A stretch of 10,093 nt of DNA from an uncultured Micavibrio sp. (GCA_913057885.1 CAJXOI010000015.1:1-10093), one strand, 5' to 3'. Positions 1 through 6,550 are shown, numbered from the stretch's first letter. Translations and numbers: made by a program. Notes: generated by a model from the letters alone, not told the origin.

Positions 1-571
1 CCGTATCGATACTGCGAAATCCCTTTCGGACGCCGTCATGGCGGAATTGCCTGATTTGAAATTAGGCTCGGCTACATTCCGTGTGGCGGTTGATCCCCTG
101 CCCGCTCCCACACAAAACGGGGTGGATGATGTGCGTTTTTTGATTCAAACCAACGCCGGATCGCCCGAGGGGGAATTGGGCAAGGTTGCATCAGGTGGCG
201 AATTATCGCGCATTATGTTGGCGCTCAAGGTCGTGTTGTCCACATCATCGCCCGTCCCGACATTAGTGTTTGACGAGGTCGATAGTGGCATAGGCGGGTC
301 CACGGCTGACGCGGTTGGAAACCGCTTGGCAAGGATGAGCGAAGGCGCTCAGGTGTTGGTTGTCACGCATAGCCCCCAAGTCGCGGCCAAAGCAAACCAC
401 CACTGGATTATTGCCAAGGCCGATGACGAAGCCACGGGGATGACCAACACATCCGTAACCGCCATCACAGACGAAAGCGTACGCATCGATGAAATTGCAA
501 GAATGGTCAGCGGTGCATCACTGACCGACGAAGCAAGAGCAGCGGCAAAAGTCCTCAGGCAGGCGGCTTAG
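1..571 (+). CDS. recN: DNA repair protein RecN, C-terminal part (5' end outside window)
   Basis: RecN is an SMC-like ATPase that acts on DNA double-strand breaks during recombinational repair in the cytoplasm. The frame is already open at base 2 and about 189 residues are visible, the C-terminal third of a protein usually about 550 long; the first visible ATG (base 38) is internal. Seen in order: the ABC signature ASGGELSR (about bases 188-211), Walker B TLVFDEVDSGIGG (about 260-298) with its catalytic Glu, and the switch-histidine segment VVTHSPQVAA (about 359-388). Together these form the C-terminal half of the ATPase head; the Walker A half and the coiled coil lie upstream of the window. 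The ending after MVSGASLTDEARAAAKVLR is typical of the family. No intrinsic terminator follows; the stop codon runs straight into a repeat-rich spacer. Identification is secure. Confidence 0.97.
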   Translation, partial: RIDTAKSLSDAVMAELPDLKLGSATFRVAVDPLPAPTQNGVDDVRFLIQTNAGSPEGELGKVASGGELSRIMLALKVVLSTSSPVPTLVFDEVDSGIGGSTADAVGNRLARMSEGAQVLVVTHSPQVAAKANHHWIIAKADDEATGMTNTSVTAITDESVRIDEIARMVSGASLTDEARAAAKVLRQAA

Positions 572-583
572 TTGGCGGCCACT

Positions 584-643
584 GTGGTCTCCGTGGTCTC
601 AATTACACGCGCTAAGCTATTGATTTTTAAGGATGTGACCACG
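584..643. repeat. Short direct and inverted repeat with GTGGTCTC motif
   Basis: GTGGTCTC occurs twice with one base between copies (584-591 and 593-600). CGTGGTC (592-598) is matched by its reverse complement GACCACG at 637-643, enclosing 38 bases. The motif resembles the TCTCTGTGGTT stretch inside the inverted repeat at 1059-1100, so the two may be diverged members of one repeat type flanking the spacer. Seen in sequence; family membership is inferred. Confidence 0.5.
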
Positions 644-669
644 ATGACTACATTTTTTCTCTTATCGCG

Positions 670-717
670 TCACCCCCGCCTCCGCGCGGGGGTCCGGATC
701 CCCGCACAGAACGGGGA
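670..717. repeat. REP-like GC-rich palindromic element (two hairpins)
   Basis: ACCCCCGC (672-679) pairs perfectly with GCGGGGGT (686-693) over a 6-base loop. It is followed by TCCCCG (699-704) pairing with CGGGGA (712-717). The layout TCACCCCCGC..GCGGGGGTCC..GGATCCCCG is that of the dispersed REP-type palindromes common between alphaproteobacterial genes. It stands out as GC-rich against AT-rich flanks. It might slow transcription or protect the recN mRNA 3' end, but there is no T-run that would make it an intrinsic terminator. Confidence 0.7.
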
Positions 718-770
718 AAGCATGAAGGAAGCCTATCATTCCCTGAATTTTAAAATCATAACAGTCGAAA

Positions 771-788
771 CCCCGTTGAAAAACGGGG
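771..788. repeat. Perfect 7-bp hairpin with GAAA tetraloop
   Basis: CCCCGTT (771-777) and AACGGGG (782-788) pair perfectly around GAAA, a GNRA-type tetraloop if transcribed rightward. A run of six T starts 12 bases later (801-806), too far for a standard intrinsic terminator. The stem shares the CCCCG/CGGGG core with the preceding REP-like element, so this may be the distal arm of the same element; a weak terminator for recN is the alternative. Confidence 0.5.
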
Positions 789-858
789 CCGATACGATTC
801 TTTTTTAAAACTACCGAGGCGAAGGAGGAAAAGGAGGTTGTGAGGTAATTTCTTCTGT

Positions 859-952
859 CGTCATTACACGGCTTGACCGTGTAATCCAGAATACCAGTAT
901 TAAAGCCATCCTGGATTGCCTTGGAATCGCCATGGCGATTCAGGCAATGACG
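859..952. repeat. Cloverleaf-folding palindromic element (94 bp)
   Basis: The element is built of nested perfect stems that follow one another without unpaired bases at the junction. CGTCATT (859-865) closes with AATGACG (946-952). ACACGG (866-871) pairs with CCGTGT (877-882) over CTTGA. AATCCAG (883-889) pairs with CTGGATT (911-917) around a 21-base loop that itself contains AATACCAGTATT. GCCT (918-921) pairs with AGGC (942-945) and, after a 2-base bulge, continues into the 18-base palindrome 924-941 centred on CCATGG. The terminal CGTCATT and internal AATCCAG words match the dispersed repeats known from Rickettsiales and other alphaproteobacteria. No coding frame or transposase is inside. 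It is either a small non-autonomous mobile element or a structured-RNA-like repeat. Confidence 0.75.
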
Positions 953-978
953 AAAGATTAAAAAGTGATTTTTAAACT

Positions 979-1051
979 GTCATCCTGAGGAATGAAATGA
1001 CGAAGGATCCCATTTAAATCTTTGGATTCTTCGCCTATGGCTCAGAATGAC
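979..1051. repeat. GTCATCCTGAG-type dispersed inverted repeat
   Basis: GTCATCCTGAG (979-989) faces CTCAGAATGAC (1041-1051) with one mismatch, and inside it CGAAGGATCC (1001-1010) faces GGATTCTTCG (1024-1033), also with one mismatch. The centre contains the palindrome ATTTAAAT. This is the recognisable GTCATCCTGAG...GAAGGATC...GATTCTTCG...CTCAGAATGAC dispersed element found between genes in many bacterial genomes. Its function is unknown; the paired arms suggest a long imperfect hairpin. Confidence 0.75.
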
Positions 1052-1058
1052 AATAAAA

Positions 1059-1100
1059 CCTCTGTGTCTCTGTGGTTCAAAAAATTTTCAAGCACAGAGG
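1059..1100. repeat. CCTCTGTG/CACAGAGG inverted repeat
   Basis: CCTCTGTG (1059-1066) and CACAGAGG (1093-1100) form a perfect 8-bp inverted repeat around 26 bases that include TCTCTGTGGTT and an AT-rich centre. The TCTGTGTCTCTGTGGTT wording is that of another widespread bacterial intergenic repeat. It lies 8 bases after the GTCATCCTGAG-type element, so the two elements are adjacent or one inserted beside the other. Confidence 0.6.
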
Positions 1101-1181
1101 AGGTGATATTCCCCAGCAATGACGTACAATCATCCTATACTACAAATCTATTATAGGAATAAATTCATATAGTGTCAAGGA

Positions 1182-3143
1182 TTATTCCGTACCCTGTTTA
1201 AGCATATACGTAAACAGTTCAGGCGTTGCCTTACCATCCACGGGCAATTCGTGTTGTCGTTGATAGGTTTGGATGGCCTTTAGCGTGCCTGCGCCGACAA
1301 TTCCATCCTGTGGCCCGTTATAAAGACGGTTCTTACGCAATTGTTCTTGTATTTGCGCTACCAAAATTTGTTCGTCTGTAGGAATGAGTGTCCCAAGGCT
1401 GATATCACCGCGCGCATCTTCAAACAAAGGTTCACCGATACCGCCTGCCGCCGGTTCAATTGATTTTAACGGCGTCAGATATTGAGAGAGGCTCTCGCCA
1501 CTTTCAAGATATCCTGCCTGATCAACAGGTATACTGAGGTTCGAGGCCAAAGTCTGAAGCGCCAATTGGGCTTCGGTACTACCGTTTTCCGCGGCGCCGC
1601 GATACCATATTAATGCATCCTCAACGCGAACTTCACCTAATAAACCATTTTCCAAAATCAAGCCAAGGTTATATGCGGCCTCAACAATACCGGCAAAGGC
1701 GGCCTGTTGAAAAAAAGCTGCTGCCAAAGCAGGATTATACCGTGTGCCGACACCTTCAATATAGGCAATTCCCAAATTATATTGTGCCTCTGGGTGACCG
1801 AGTTGCGCGGCCCGACGATACCAATCCAACGCCCTTTGAAGGTCCTGTTCTTGGCCCAAACCTTGCTGGAATAGAACACCAAGGTTGTATGCGGCATTGG
1901 CAATGCCGCCCTCTGCGGCAAGACGAAACCAGAATGATGCCCGTTCATAATTTTGGGTTACACCCGCCTGCCCCGATGTATAAAGAGCGGCCAAATCGTG
2001 TTGAGCCTCGGGAATGCGGGAAAAGGCTTGTTCTTCCAATGTCTGAATGTCTTCGGGTAATGTTAAATCCTTATCCATTGTAATTTCGGCGGTGCTGACC
2101 GTTTCAATCATGTCAAACGGCGATGCCGTGGAATTTTCTTCGTTTAAAATCGCCTCGTCCAAAACCGTCTGCGTAACCCAATCTGTTGATAGAATAGTTA
2201 ATTCATCTTCGATTGAGGTGGCTGCCGTTTCTGGAATGGATTGGGCGTCCGAAGCATTAACGGCCTCAGACTGCTGCTGAACCGCGGCCATATCCATAGC
2301 AGGACGAGATTGTTCCTGAGATTCTAACCTTGCCAGTTGCCCGTTTTCAGTCAGAACAAATGTTTGGGGTGATGAGTTATCCAAACCGCCGGCCATTGTC
2401 CACCCAAGGCCCAACGCAACCAAAACGGCTAAAACAGACCCGCTTTGTGATAATTGGTTTCTCAATACCTTGTGCCATGGCTGTGCCTGATCCACGACAT
2501 CATTATCGATGATGTCTGCCTTCGCGCTATGCAAATTGTCGATAGCGCGCATAGCCTGTTGCGTTTGCAAGGCCTGAATATTTTGTAATTCACGAACTTG
2601 TTCAGATTGATCGGTTAAAAGGACAATCGCCTTGGCTTCCAGCGCATTTTGAGCATCGGCGGCGATATTTTCAAACCGTTCAACCCGGCGTTGCAATTTG
2701 GCACGCTTTTGTTCTGCCGCATCTAAACGTCGTTGCAATTTTTGAATAGTTTGTTGCGCATCGCGCATTTTATCTTCTACACGCGTTTGACGCTTGAGCT
2801 GTTCTTCCAGAGATTCCTTTGTGGCTTCAATGCTGTGCTTTTGCTCTTGGATAAACGCTTTATCTTCCTCGGAGAGCGCCGCACCGTCTTTATCCTCCAT
2901 CTGATCGATTCGGCGCTGGATATGAATTTGGCTACGCTCTATCTGGGTTTCAAGGCGGTCTTGTGCTTCCAAAGCCTCGTTCAAAAGCTTACGCATTGTC
3001 TCGCGCTCGGCCTCAGATCGGACAAGCTTTGCCCCCAATGTATCAAGCGCGGACAAAATTTGATTTTGCCCTCCCGTCGATTGGGATGAGGAGCCAAGCT
3101 GCCTCACATTATTGTTATTCGATGCTTTTAAATTTTCACTCAT
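1182..3143 (-). CDS. PodJ-like polarity scaffold: coiled coil, TM, Sel1 repeats, peptidoglycan-binding domain
   Basis: This is probably a bitopic inner-membrane scaffold linking cytoplasmic partners at the cell pole to the wall. Of 653 residues, 1-30 are low complexity, about 40-205 form a charged coiled coil, and about 235-254 form one membrane segment (VLAVLVALGLGWTMAGGL). Residues 260-375 are a Glu/Ser/Thr-rich linker, about 378-535 hold four to five Sel1-like repeats (LAALYTSG, YNLGVLFQQGLG, YNLGIAYIEGVG, YNLGLILENG), and about 590-650 form a PG_binding_1 domain (DGIVGAGTLKAIQTYQ). Caulobacter PodJ has the same order of parts but is about 970 residues, so this is a compact version with a shorter cytoplasmic part. 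The start is supported by AGGAG 9 bases upstream. A GTG-type restart is not needed. The gene lies downstream of smr in the same direction, with its own likely promoter. Another Sel1/PG-binding membrane protein unrelated in function is the alternative; the domain calls are firm, the PodJ role is inference. Confidence 0.85.
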   Translation of the reverse strand: MSENLKASNNNNVRQLGSSSQSTGGQNQILSALDTLGAKLVRSEAERETMRKLLNEALEAQDRLETQIERSQIHIQRRIDQMEDKDGAALSEEDKAFIQEQKHSIEATKESLEEQLKRQTRVEDKMRDAQQTIQKLQRRLDAAEQKRAKLQRRVERFENIAADAQNALEAKAIVLLTDQSEQVRELQNIQALQTQQAMRAIDNLHSAKADIIDNDVVDQAQPWHKVLRNQLSQSGSVLAVLVALGLGWTMAGGLDNSSPQTFVLTENGQLARLESQEQSRPAMDMAAVQQQSEAVNASDAQSIPETAATSIEDELTILSTDWVTQTVLDEAILNEENSTASPFDMIETVSTAEITMDKDLTLPEDIQTLEEQAFSRIPEAQHDLAALYTSGQAGVTQNYERASFWFRLAAEGGIANAAYNLGVLFQQGLGQEQDLQRALDWYRRAAQLGHPEAQYNLGIAYIEGVGTRYNPALAAAFFQQAAFAGIVEAAYNLGLILENGLLGEVRVEDALIWYRGAAENGSTEAQLALQTLASNLSIPVDQAGYLESGESLSQYLTPLKSIEPAAGGIGEPLFEDARGDISLGTLIPTDEQILVAQIQEQLRKNRLYNGPQDGIVGAGTLKAIQTYQRQHELPVDGKATPELFTYMLKQGTE

Positions 3144-3173
3144 TGCCTCAATCTCCTACCCGGTGTTGAGCAT

Positions 3174-3205
3174 ATTCATATTCACCCTCTTTTAGAAATA
3201 TGAAT
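3174..3205. promoter_or_regulatory. 9-bp inverted repeat in the podJ-like leader
   Basis: ATTCATATT (3174-3182) and AATATGAAT (3197-3205) are perfect reverse complements separated by 14 bases. The pair lies about 30 bases upstream of the podJ-like start and right where a transcript from the adjacent extended -10 would begin. It could be a dimeric repressor site or a leader hairpin. AT-rich sequence makes chance occurrence possible. Confidence 0.4.
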
Positions 3206-3211
3206 AATTGG

Positions 3212-3220
3212 ACTATAGCA
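3212..3220 (-). promoter_or_regulatory. Extended -10 promoter element for the podJ-like gene
   Basis: On the - strand this reads TGCTATAGT, matching the extended -10 form TGnTATAAT with one mismatch. No good -35 hexamer lies 16-18 bases further upstream, as is usual for extended -10 promoters. The expected start of transcription is near 3205, giving a leader of about 60 bases that carries the inverted repeat 3174-3205 and the AGGAG ribosome site. Confidence 0.4.
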
Positions 3221-3300
3221 AATGATTTTTTAAGAACACCAGCGATTTATTACGTCTTCGTATCTGCCTGTGGATGAATTCAAGGAATAAGGCTCAATTT

Positions 3301-3825
3301 TTACTTTTGGCGCCGCAAATAAATGTAAAATGCGCCACCACCGCCATGTTTTTGAACGGCAGGGGCGTGATCCAATACATAGTGATCAAGCGGCGGCGTC
3401 GTTATCCAAGTCGGCAATTGCGATTTCAAAACACCAACACCATCCGAAGACCGGCTTCCCTTTCCAGTAATCACCAGAATACATCGTTTTTGAGAATGAA
3501 ATCCGGACGTGATGAACCGTGCCAAAGCATCAAACGCATCGTTTTTTGTCATGCCATGCAAATCTAAAACTGCCTCGACAGGGATTTTTCCTTTTTCTAA
3601 TTTTGTTTTACAGCGCCCATCCAATTTTGGGGCTTGTTTATCCACTGAGTTTGAAACAGTTGAAGAGGGTGACGGTGTTGATTGTTTTTTAGATTTTGGT
3701 GGTTTTTTTGGGGGCGCCTTTTTGTCAATCTGCACATCATCATTTTTGATGGGTTTAATGTTTTGTATAAACATATCCCATATACTGTTCTCATTATCGC
3801 CCGGTGGTAGCCCTTTCGTTGACAT
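3301..3825 (-). CDS. Stand-alone Smr domain protein (Smr/MutS2-type nuclease family)
   Basis: Smr domains are nucleic-acid-binding or nicking endonuclease folds, first seen at the C-terminus of MutS2; stand-alone forms act on DNA or RNA. The 174-residue product has a short N-terminal segment with IWDMFIQNIKPIK (15-27), as in the alphaproteobacterial stand-alone family. A Lys/Pro/Ser-rich flexible linker follows (about 35-58), then the Smr domain from about 85: VLDLHGMT with the key LDLHG (87-91), ITGKG (119-123), GVLKSQLPTWI (131-141) and the closing HGGGGAFYIYLRR. No MutS ATPase part is present. The ATG is the only reasonable start, because an in-frame stop lies four codons upstream. No clear Shine-Dalgarno is visible. 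It diverges from the + strand operon, start codons 48 bases apart. The family is certain; the substrate is unknown. Confidence 0.93.
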   Translation of the reverse strand: MSTKGLPPGDNENSIWDMFIQNIKPIKNDDVQIDKKAPPKKPPKSKKQSTPSPSSTVSNSVDKQAPKLDGRCKTKLEKGKIPVEAVLDLHGMTKNDAFDALARFITSGFHSQKRCILVITGKGSRSSDGVGVLKSQLPTWITTPPLDHYVLDHAPAVQKHGGGGAFYIYLRRQK

Positions 3826-3846
3826 TTGGGTAATTTACGGTAAAAC
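3819..3846 (+). promoter_or_regulatory. Candidate promoter for the exported protein-cysS unit
   Basis: TTGACA (3819-3824) is a perfect -35 match and lies 16 bases before TAAAAC (3841-3846), a 4 of 6 match to TATAAT. Transcription would start near 3853, about 20 bases before the start codon at 3874. The -35 overlaps the first codons of smr on the other strand, so the two divergent transcription units would share this 48-base gap. A better -10 word, TATAAA at 3847-3852, is spaced too far (22 bases). Confidence 0.35.
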
Positions 3847-3873
3847 TATAAAATACAAAACAATTTATTTTCG

Positions 3874-4662
3874 ATGAAAAATTTTTTACTTCCCACACTT
3901 TATTTTCTGTTTTTGACTGCGATCCTGTCGTTTGCAATATCGCCTATAGCACTAGCAACGTCCAAAGTGCCCGTCACACCGCCACAGATTGAGAGATTGC
4001 CAGAGGCCGAGTTTTTACCGGACGTCAACATGTTTCGACGCTCGCATCCTGAAAAAATCATTTTTTCGCAAATCAAATTGGCCGGTGGCGAGCCCGATTT
4101 TGACGAATTGGCTAAAGCCAGCCCTTTTGTCCATAACGCCCAAGAAATTGATAAATCAGCAATGATTTTTGCAGAATATAACAGGATTGCCAATAATTTC
4201 AGTATGCATAATGAAACGGCACCCATTGTCGTTAAAACACGATTGGCCGTGGATGAGTATAGCAGTTTACAAGACATGCTGGTTTTTGACGAGTTGGATG
4301 AAACCGCCTATTTCGAGTTTGATTATTACGGTCACTCTGTGGGTATTGTTCCGGAAGAATTATCAAGGTTTCAACACCTTGCCCTGTCCAAACCCTCCGC
4401 AGAGCGTTTTTTTAGAATTACACAAAATAGACGTCAGGTCGTAGCGGAGTTTATCCTGATCCCAAGCTATGCCGATAGTAAAGATCCTGTTCTGATAGGT
4501 GATAAAACCTATTGGTTGATGGCTGCAAAAGTTGCTGAATTCAGACTATGGAATAATGATGATCCTGAAACCGCGCAGTTACTATGGTATCATCGTGCGC
4601 CATGGTATAGCCCCAAAGATGATCAGCAAATTGATGACCTCTTTAACAATACAGGTCCATAA
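3874..4662 (+). CDS. Exported protein of unknown function
   Basis: I do not recognise the family. The 262-residue product begins with a classical signal peptide: MK, a hydrophobic core (about 4-25) and an ALA cleavage motif (26-28), so the mature protein should be periplasmic or outer-membrane associated. There is no lipobox and no second membrane segment. The mature part is mixed alpha/beta in look, rich in Asp/Glu and aromatics. It contains DELDETAYFEFDYYGHSVGIVPEELSRF (given here as DYYGHSVGIVPEEL near its centre) and a C-terminal WYHRAPWYSPKDD segment, with no cysteine in the mature part. No Shine-Dalgarno is evident before the ATG. Its stop is 2 bases before the next gene, implying co-transcription with 4665-5138 and cysS. 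Confidence 0.8.
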   Translation: MKNFLLPTLYFLFLTAILSFAISPIALATSKVPVTPPQIERLPEAEFLPDVNMFRRSHPEKIIFSQIKLAGGEPDFDELAKASPFVHNAQEIDKSAMIFAEYNRIANNFSMHNETAPIVVKTRLAVDEYSSLQDMLVFDELDETAYFEFDYYGHSVGIVPEELSRFQHLALSKPSAERFFRITQNRRQVVAEFILIPSYADSKDPVLIGDKTYWLMAAKVAEFRLWNNDDPETAQLLWYHRAPWYSPKDDQQIDDLFNNTGP

Positions 4663-4664
4663 CG

Positions 4665-5138
4665 ATGTTAGATAGGATTGATCGCATTCGCCAATCCTTT
4701 ATTACGCGTAAAGCCGAAGACACAGACACGCATGATTACATCAATCATAAAGATCCCGATTATTACAAAAACCGCAACCGCAACAAAGACGAAGAAGGCA
4801 CCGCCCATGATGATATGGCGGATATCTCTGTTGAATCTCTGATTATTTTTTTGGAAGGTTTGCTCAAGGAAGATGGCACCAAAGACAGTGACAAACATAA
4901 ACCAGTGAGCGATACAATGCGTCAGGCCATATCCGCCTATGATAAAACGCCGCATCCACAAAAACGATACACCTATCTGGATGCCGATGACCAAGATTAT
5001 GACATGGATCAGGTGCGGCGATTGATTGGTGGCCTCAAAAACCTCAAAGAGGATGGGATTGACCATATTAGCCTTCTTCAGGCCGATGGATTTTTAGAAT
5101 CCATTGAAAAAACACTGGAAAAATTACAGGTGCTGTGA
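4665..5138 (+). CDS. Acidic hypothetical protein, probably cytoplasmic
   Basis: I do not recognise the family. The 157-residue product has no signal peptide or membrane segment. Residues 15-55 are extremely charged and probably disordered (many Asp, Lys, Asn, His and Tyr, including YYKNRNRNKDEE). A helical stretch follows at about 54-70 (VESLIIFLEGLLKED), then a second Asp-rich loop (LDADDQDYDMDQ, 105-116), and a predicted helical end (117-157, VRRLIGGLKNLKEDG and ESIEKTLEKLQ). The Asp-rich loop is not a clean EF-hand. It starts 2 bases after the exported protein's stop and ends 11 bases before cysS, so translation is probably coupled. The reading frame is credible because it fits tightly between two genes on the same strand and has normal codon use. 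Confidence 0.75.
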   Translation: MLDRIDRIRQSFITRKAEDTDTHDYINHKDPDYYKNRNRNKDEEGTAHDDMADISVESLIIFLEGLLKEDGTKDSDKHKPVSDTMRQAISAYDKTPHPQKRYTYLDADDQDYDMDQVRRLIGGLKNLKEDGIDHISLLQADGFLESIEKTLEKLQVL

Positions 5139-5149
5139 TTGATTAGCCT

Positions 5150-6487
5150 ATGGCTGAATTACAGATTTACAACTCCCTCACCCGCAAAAAAGAGGTGTTT
5201 AAACCCATCGACCCAACCCATATCAAAATCTATGCGTGTGGGCCAACGGTATACAGCTATGCCCATATCGGTAATGCTCGTCAGGCCGTTGTGTTTGACA
5301 TGGTGCGCCGTGTTCTTAATGCCCTATACCCTCAGGTAACCTATGTTGCCAATATCACCGATATTGACGATAAAATCATCGATGCCGCGAGAAAAGAAAA
5401 TAAACCGATCTCTGCCATCACCGATCATTACGCCAAAATATATAATCAGGATATGGCAGCATTAGGCGTTCAAAAACCGACAATCCAACCCCGCGCCACC
5501 GACCATGTGGACGGCATGATTGCGATGATTGAAACCCTGATTAAAAAAGGCCATGCCTATGAAAATGACGGGCATGTGTTGTTTAACGTCCCGTCTTATC
5601 CCGCCTATGGTGCATTGTCGGGGCGCAACCGCGATGAACAAATTGCCGGTGCCAGGGTAGAGGTTGCACCATATAAAAAAGACCCCGCCGATTTTGTGTT
5701 GTGGAAACCATCAACAGATGATCAACCCGGATGGAACAGCCCATGGGGCGTTGGCCGACCGGGATGGCATATTGAGTGTTCCGTCATGGCCACGGAATTT
5801 TTGGGAGATGTGTTTGACATTCATGGTGGTGGGTTAGACCTGACCTTCCCGCATCATGAAAATGAAATTGCACAATCCTGTTGTGCCACGGGGCATGACC
5901 ATTTTGCCCATTATTGGATGCATAATGGCTTTGTCACGGTTGAAGGCGAAAAAATGTCGAAATCCATTGGGAATGTCCTGCTGGCACATGACCTGATTGC
6001 CCAAGGTATCCCGGGTGAGGCAATCCGCCTGGCACTATTATCCACTCATTATCGCCAACCGTTTGATTGGACTGAGGAAGGATTAACGCAGGCCGTGAAA
6101 ACATTGAATAAATGGTATGATGTGACAAAAGATATCAAGGCCGCAGAGATATCAGACTCAACATTCATGGACGCCTTGATGGATGATTTCAATACGCCAA
6201 AGGCGGTATCCGTTCTACACCAAATGGCCAAAGACAACCCCGCGCAATTAAAAACATGTGCCATGGTCTTGGGCTTTTTGGAACAAACGACACATGAATG
6301 GCAATCCGCCCGCCATAGCGGTAAGCCCGATATAGATGAGATGGCCGTTCAGGCCCTCATCGAAAAACGCAACGCCGCCCGCACCAATAAAGATTTTGCA
6401 ACAGCAGACGCCATCCGTGATGAATTGGCCGCAATGGGCGTGACCATCAAAGACGGGCCAGAAGGGACAAGTTGGACGACATCCTAA
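5150..6487 (+). CDS. cysS: Cysteinyl-tRNA synthetase
   Basis: CysRS charges tRNA-Cys with cysteine in the cytoplasm (class I synthetase, usually monomeric). The 445 residues compare with 461 in E. coli. Seen in order: the first zinc ligand Cys30 in YACGPTVYSYAHIGNAR with the HIGH-type motif HIGN (39-42), a second zinc ligand Cys210 in GWHIECS, the His/Glu ligands in FPHHENEIAQ (His235 and Glu239), and KMSKS (268-272) for ATP binding. The DALxDDxNTP segment (341-350) and the C-terminal anticodon-binding helices, with RNAARTNKDFATADAIRDEL (407-426), complete the family pattern. The N-terminus lines up with known CysRS from about residue 3, supporting the ATG at 5150 despite a poor Shine-Dalgarno. 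It is third in the + strand unit and convergent with the 97-residue exported protein gene. All catalytic residues are intact. Confidence 0.98.
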   Translation: MAELQIYNSLTRKKEVFKPIDPTHIKIYACGPTVYSYAHIGNARQAVVFDMVRRVLNALYPQVTYVANITDIDDKIIDAARKENKPISAITDHYAKIYNQDMAALGVQKPTIQPRATDHVDGMIAMIETLIKKGHAYENDGHVLFNVPSYPAYGALSGRNRDEQIAGARVEVAPYKKDPADFVLWKPSTDDQPGWNSPWGVGRPGWHIECSVMATEFLGDVFDIHGGGLDLTFPHHENEIAQSCCATGHDHFAHYWMHNGFVTVEGEKMSKSIGNVLLAHDLIAQGIPGEAIRLALLSTHYRQPFDWTEEGLTQAVKTLNKWYDVTKDIKAAEISDSTFMDALMDDFNTPKAVSVLHQMAKDNPAQLKTCAMVLGFLEQTTHEWQSARHSGKPDIDEMAVQALIEKRNAARTNKDFATADAIRDELAAMGVTIKDGPEGTSWTTS

Positions 6488-6490
6488 CTT

Positions 6491-6529
6491 AAAAAGAAAA
6501 ACCCCCTCCGCATGGGAGCGCGAAGGGGG
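6491..6529 (-). terminator. Intrinsic terminator for leftward transcription
   Basis: Read on the - strand, CCCCCT (6529-6524) pairs with AGGGGG (6507-6502), extended by GCG/CGC (6520-6518 / 6511-6509). The stem is followed directly by TTTTTCTTTTT (6501-6491). This is a textbook Rho-independent terminator for the - strand genes ending at 6636. On the + strand the hairpin has an A-run before it and no T-run after it, so it should not stop cysS transcripts by itself. Confidence 0.85.
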
Positions 6530-6550
6530 ATGAGAGGCTCTTTACAATAT

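Larger units (their letters stand above)
572..1181. other. Repeat-rich convergent spacer without a credible gene
   Basis: This 610-base stretch separates recN (+) from the convergent podJ-like gene (-). I see no RNA gene and no believable coding sequence: the one open frame (572-808, TTG start) directly abuts the recN stop, translates palindromic repeats and gives a low-complexity product. Instead the spacer holds a succession of inverted repeats of different sequence types, listed separately. A near copy of an 11-12 base motif also occurs twice: CAGGCAATGACG at 941-952 and CAGCAATGACG at 1114-1124, the second probably a remnant of another copy. A further 7-base inverted repeat (1133-1139 / 1152-1158) lies just past the podJ-like stop but has no T-run on either strand. 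Confidence 0.8.

Noticed and set aside
572..808. Open frame of 78 codons after recN
   Set aside because: It needs a TTG start abutting the recN stop, runs through palindromic repeats and gives no recognisable protein.
859..952. Cloverleaf repeat as a tRNA or tmRNA
   Set aside because: Arm lengths do not fit, there is no T-loop GTTCRA motif, no anticodon-like loop of seven bases and no acceptor stem with CCA context.
1133..1158. TCCTATA/TATAGGA inverted repeat as a terminator for the podJ-like gene
   Set aside because: The stem is AT-rich and no T-run follows it on either strand, so it does not meet the intrinsic terminator pattern.
572..1181. CRISPR array in the repeat-rich spacer
   Set aside because: The repeats are of different sequence, unequally spaced and palindromic; there is no regular repeat-spacer unit and no cas gene nearby.
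1613..2083. 156-codon open frame antisense to the podJ-like gene
   Set aside because: It lies wholly within the Sel1-coding region of a well-supported gene; the composition is that of a shadow frame.
3301..3825. Smr protein as a truncated MutS2
   Set aside because: The product has the N-terminal segment of the stand-alone alphaproteobacterial family and a complete gene with its own start; no remnant of a MutS ATPase is upstream.
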